Below, one piece after another: positions 59,669 to 64,000 of a stretch of 64,000 nucleotides of DNA. Source of the stretch: Ischnura elegans (lineage: Eukaryota; Arthropoda; Insecta; Odonata; Coenagrionidae); the NCBI RefSeq assembly GCF_921293095.1, contig NC_060259.1, forward strand, positions 42,885,812 to 42,949,811, written 5' to 3'. Under the pieces are notes generated by a model. That model had not been told where the DNA came from. It saw nothing but the letters and a program-made list of their open reading frames with translations, and did no database searches. Position 1 is the stretch's first letter. Every line of letters begins with the position of its first letter. The position numbers and the translations under genes were made by a program.

Positions 59669-60405
59669 GGCCCGGAAAAAGGCGAGGCAGAGGGGGCACG
59701 TGCCCTGGGTGACAGACTTCAGGGGATGGCAAAATTTGAAAAGTTTATTCAAAAAAGTTATTTGATTTTCTTAATTATATTATTTACAATGATTTATTAA
59801 TTTATAAATTATTAAACGATAACATCAATACAAATTGTTAAAAATAAAACATGCAGTGAGAAATTTCAACTACCGTATCTAAAAAAAATAACTTACGGGC
59901 AGGGCCGGATCAATGGGGGAACCCAAGGGGCCCGGGCCACCCTCCAACCCAAGGCCACCCACCAAGAATCAGCCCTCCGCCAATAGAGAGGTATATCTCA
60001 CAAAATTGGAAAAATAAACCAGAAAAAAAACAGAATGTATGAGGCGATTCGAAATGAAGCTGGGATGTTTTTCGATTAACATGTAGTCGTCAGTATTAAT
60101 GTTAATAAATGGTTAATTATGCTGATAAATAAATACTTTATCCGTTGTCGTTGTTAATGTAGCTCAGAACGCAACCACTGGCACGCTAAGCATTGTCGTC
60201 GGAATCATGATCTGTGGGTGTATATCTCTTTGTATTCAGGCCCACCACCAAAATGGGCCACGGTCCACCCACATCCTAAATCCGGCCCTGCTTACGGGTG
60301 TATTATGTTGTAGTGGTGGGGGAAGTGGAGGGAGGGAGCGAGGGGGGAATCAGGTGAGGGGCGTCGGCCCCCCTGACGAAACTCCTAGCTCCTAGTTCCA
60401 GCCCT
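59669..60405. mobile_element. possible outer hAT-like MITE with nested MITE
   Basis: Left end CAGGCCCGGAAAAAGGCGAG, right end on minus CAGGGCTGGAACTAGGAGCT. GC-rich subterminal parts surround an AT-rich core that is interrupted by the 59900-60290 MITE. No clear target duplication, so the boundary is tentative. Confidence 0.45.
59900..60290. mobile_element. hAT MITE (CAGGGCCGGAT ends)
   Basis: 391 bp. Ends CAGGGCCGGATCAATGGG and, on minus, CAGGGCCGGATTTAGGATG. A perfect 8-bp duplication, CTTACGGG, lies at 59892-59899 and 60291-60298. Confidence 0.92.
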
Positions 60406-60427
60406 GGTTAAACAAATGCTACGGTGC

Positions 60428-60690
60428 CAGTGGCGTAACTAGTAATATGCTTTGGGGGGGTGGAGGGGCCTGGGATGCGACACCCCCCCCTGGGCAGCTG
60501 GTTGTCCGGAAAATTTTTTGAAAAATAACATGCCTGGATATACATTTACCATCATTATGGCACTTAAAATTTAACTCTAAGCAGATGCAGTTATTTTATG
60601 CCGAAATTAGACAGGAGTTTTAAATATTTTTATAATTTCTCTAAGGCTTTGGGGGGATCTATCCCCTCATCCCCCCATAGTTAGGCCTCT
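60428..60690. mobile_element. hAT-like MITE, probable
   Basis: Left end CAGTGGCGTAACTAG, right end on minus AGAGGCCTAACTATGGGGGG, with G-rich/C-rich subterminal tracts as in the other families. No convincing target duplication. Confidence 0.5.
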
Positions 60691-61160
60691 TTAGGGTACC
60701 ATATCAATCCCTTTAGCATGTGGTGTACGAAATATGCTTATTGAGATCTTGTATATTTTTTGCTTCTTCTCTGAGCATCGCTGACCGCTGATTTCGACAG
60801 AAGGTCATTTACTAATAATCTATTACATGCCTTCACGGGTACGCGAGAACTGTTTTACCGTCGTGCGTTCACACATTCGGGCTCGTTCCGAAATTATCTG
60901 GCAGTGCTGCTACTGCAGCGGTGAAACGGAACGGAAAATAGTACGCTACGCTTCGCTGAAATATCACTGACGTTATGAAACTCAAGTTCCCTGATTTGCA
61001 GCTGTGTACTGACAATGAGTGTGTCAGGAATAGTTGGTGTCAAAAGTATTTAAAATTTATGGCTAAGCCATGGCATAGTATCAGTATGATTAGGTGGGGG
61101 TGGGAATGCGGAAAAGGTCAAAGGCAATTTTGGGAACTTTTTGCTTGGCTGTGGGCCATC
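60691..61160. other. no gene recognised
   Basis: Unassigned. The 73-codon frame at 60975 has no motif. Confidence 0.4.
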
Positions 61161-61465
61161 ATCATCATCATCATAATCACTGGTCAACAATCCTAATATT
61201 TGTTCGGCGCAGCTCTCCACTCACTTCTCCTATCTGCTAATCTTTTCACACCTACGTATTTCTCCTCTTTCACATCTTTCTTTACCTGTTCCATATATTT
61301 TATTCGTCTTCCTTTTTCGTTCTTGCTATCCAGTTGTTCCTCGATGATCGTCTTCATCAGGCCGTCATGTCTCAAAATGTGGCCTATAAGGTTGTACCGT
61401 CTTCTTATTAAGGTCTTCATGAGGCTTCTCTTCTCTCCTACTCATCTTAGTACTTCCTCATTACC
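61161..61465 (-). mobile_element. RTE-like LINE, short 3' end
   Basis: The minus frame encodes MKTLIRRRYNLIGHILRHDG, then KYMEQVKKDVKEEKYVGVKR, a stop and a (ATG)n tail at 61160-61175. It is close to 56976-57541, and more truncated. Confidence 0.85.
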
Positions 61466-63774
61466 AGGGCTCCTAGATTATGGTAAATAAAAGCTTCACT
61501 TTGCGGTATATAAATGGACCAAAACTTAGTATATAAAGTCGGTAAAAAGATCTATTTTGTGATAAAGACGGTAAAAAAATCGTTGAACAAAACATCCTTT
61601 TCCAAGAACAGAAATGAACTTTTATCGAGCCAAATACTACTAAGCAACTCATATCAAAGGGGGGAATACTGATCATAAGGTAATGCAAAATATTTAAATC
61701 TTCAAACTTAACTTATCAACTTCTTAACATATAAAAAAATGAACAGCCTACTTATGCTTGCAATTTTATAGCATATAACTAATATCTATATCCGAAGTTG
61801 ACCAAAATTCTCAAAGTCCGTACAATAGTCTTTAATGTATTCCGCTAACGTATCCCAGCTAATGCACCGCGTTAATACAGGAATAGGAACAAGTTAGCTC
61901 AGTTTTCTCCATTAGGGTACTTGTTCCTTAGGTGTGACAGGTATTGATGCTTTCTTCAAGAACAAAAGTTTGCATAGCGTAACACGTGTTGAGCTACTGA
62001 AGTTGTGTAGACCATATATGCTGACTACTATGTTGAGCTTGTTGGCCCAACACTATATATGTACCATGTCTCCATAGAATGGTACCATTAACACTTTGAA
62101 GCCCAAATGAATATTCCATGGGATGTATATTTTCTGCCAGTGTCCCGATCCTGAGTAGAGCTCAGGCTTTCGTATTTGATTCTGGGGAAAAATATTCCCT
62201 GCATATTTCTCTGGCCTGAACTATTTTGCCTCTTTCTATAGCTATCTGGTCTTCTTGTATGGCAGGTGATATCATTTAGTGGCTCCTAAACTTTATTTTC
62301 AGATTAGGAAATAATTTTATAAAAAAACAATAAAAGCCCTAGTTTTTTTGCAACCTGCACATGAAATTACCGCGGGCTTCAAACTGTTAAAGAGTCACCA
62401 CTACGTAAATACACCGCTTACTTGAGCAATTAAGCTTTATAATAACAAGGAAGATGCATGTCCCAGTTCGGTCAGTAGTTTCGTCGCACTTTATTCTAAC
62501 TGGCCTATCTTTTGCAGCCTCTTCTAAATCCTAAGAAATACGAACCAGGGCATTATTGAGGAAACCTCTTAGAGCAAGATTTTCTATTTTTTCGAGTAGT
62601 ATAACAGCCTTTATAAATGCTTCTGTTAAATCATAGTTGAACTGTTCTTTATCTAGCTTGGTTGTCTTTGATTTACCTTAAGAGTTTGTCAGTGAAACCT
62701 GTCGACCCGATGGTCCAACTTCATAGGACTCCTTGCTTTTGCAAAGAACTATGACTAGGTGCTTCTGTCAGGAATCTTCATGATTCAATTAATTCTTGGA
62801 TTACAGAATTTGTATTTTACAAATTGGTTTTGTCTGTCAAAAACATAAAATCCTTCGCCAGCTTACTCGTAAACACGTTAACGAATTTCGGCATTCCAAC
62901 GGAAAAAAATCACACTTAGAGATATGACTTTTACTTTTAACCCACGTATCAACCACTAATCGTTAACAAAAATCTAGACATTTCCCGCAAACGAATTTTG
63001 GACGCAACGGAAGACTGCCGGAAAAGGAGCTTCGAAAATTGATGCGCACGGCGACCATCTTGAAAAGATCGTTTTGATAACGAATTAACATACTCGATTT
63101 TAGTTGACATTATCGCAGCACGTGTGCATTTGATTCCAAATATGCCACCATACCACCTTCCTCGCACGAAGTCGGGGGTTGGGGGCTCCCAGAGCGCAAG
63201 AGTAGTAGCCACGGCCCTCAACGCATTCGCTACGAGTTATTTTTCGGATCATTCTTTGAGGCCGAATCTTGCCCTAGCAATCGTTGCTGATGAATTAATC
63301 CTTTATGCTAGGGACGTGTTACTATGAGGTATAAAAGCCAAAACTTGGGTGCCCTACTTAAGCGTTCACGCAGTCAGGGAGGTTCGCGTAGCGGCCGGCT
63401 CCAATGAGCATCGGGGACTAGCGGTCACTCCTACTGAATGCACCTGTGTCTTCAACGTACTATCGGCCGCTTTGGGAGATCTTCTTCATGACTTATCGGA
63501 ACAGGCAATGTCTAGTTGGTTGGAAAAAAAACATAATGGCGGCGAAACGATGTCGATGATAACGCTTCAAATGAGAGTTTTTGGGATGAGGAAATGCGGC
63601 GGCGTCGAGAGCCTGTAGTTTAAACTCGCGGCTTCAACTTTATTCGAGGATTTGTTTTAAAAAACAGAAGCGCTTTTTCGTTGTTTCAAATTTAAAAAGT
63701 AGCCAAATGATCAAAAATCCTTTCAAAATCGTGGAGACATCACAGTAAAAGTAAAAAACATTCAAATAGGGTAG
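61466..63774. other. no gene recognised
   Basis: CAGGGCTCCTAGATTATGG at 61467 could be a hAT-like left terminus directly abutting the RTE, but no right end was found. The 63349-63618 plus frame (89 codons) and the 62949-63221 minus frame lack recognisable domains. Confidence 0.4.
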
Positions 63775-63990
63775 TTTCCTTCATCAAAGAAAACGAAAGG
63801 CATTGATTGCGATTCGTTACCCATAATTACTGTATTCACAATATACAAATTATTTGGTTTTAGAAATACAGGTTTAGACAAATGGCAAGGGTCAATTTTA
63901 TACTCATTTGAAAAAGGCCGGATTGGCGCCCATGCGATGCCACTCCACGTGACGTCACAGGGACCTAGTTTCTATATAAGTAGATAGGAC
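63775..63990 (-). repeat. interspersed repeat family F, copy 2 at window edge
   Basis: The minus strand closely matches 12985-13215, including TCACGTGGAGTGGCATC, CCAAATAATTTGTATATT and GATGAAGGAAACTACCC. It may continue past the window. Confidence 0.65.
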
Positions 63991-64000
63991 TTTTACATCG

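Noticed and set aside
1..64000. CRISPR arrays, prokaryotic operons or phage genes
   Set aside because: No spaced short repeats, no Shine-Dalgarno-led gene clusters; introns, SINEs and LINEs show eukaryotic nuclear DNA.

Overview
The window reads as AT-rich nuclear DNA from an invertebrate animal, most likely an arthropod (insect-like). The reasons are spliced genes with GT/AG introns, very low coding density, and a dense mix of arthropod-type repeats: hAT MITEs, Tc1 and pogo elements, CR1-like and RTE-like LINEs, and tRNA-headed SINEs. I cannot name the species from sequence alone.

Only one intact host gene can be supported. It is cytosolic HMG-CoA synthase (Hmgs/HMGCS) on the minus strand, from a 5'UTR exon ending at 28583 down to the stop codon at 14741. 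Eight coding exons join in frame into 466 residues, with the catalytic Glu, Cys and His all present. The enzyme makes HMG-CoA for the mevalonate pathway (isoprenoids and, in arthropods, juvenile hormone precursors). Five introns of this gene are 72 to 835 bp long. The other three are larger or TE-bearing: intron 6 holds a hAT MITE, intron 2 a pogo-type MITE, and the 8.1 kb intron 3 a dead pogo/Tigger transposase, a piggyBac-like MITE, a 51-bp-arm hairpin and a 1.7 kb TIR element with a SINE inside.

1-13.7 kb is repeats: a hAT-like element split by a CR1-like LINE 3' end and a SINE, a second SINE family, and hAT MITEs. 14.7-28.6 kb is the HMGCS gene. 28.9-35.4 kb is mostly unassigned, with a GC- and CpG-rich patch at 32.4-33.6 kb that could be a promoter. 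35.4-39.3 kb is a CR1-like LINE split by a 3.3 kb DNA transposon with long inverted repeats. That transposon carries a decayed THAP-domain gene, and a later hAT MITE is inserted in it. 39.7-52.2 kb holds nested hAT-type elements, two near-perfect palindromes of one family, and an RTE fragment. 53.5-55.0 kb is a dead Tc1-like element. 56-64 kb holds more MITEs, RTE 3' ends and a LINE 3' end. A repeat at the right edge matches one at 13 kb in inverted orientation.

The most interesting items are the nested THAP transposon, with a small relative at 58.4 kb, and the two diverged palindromes that share a CUGAUGA...GAAAC core and loop. No wholly new multi-gene system is evident.
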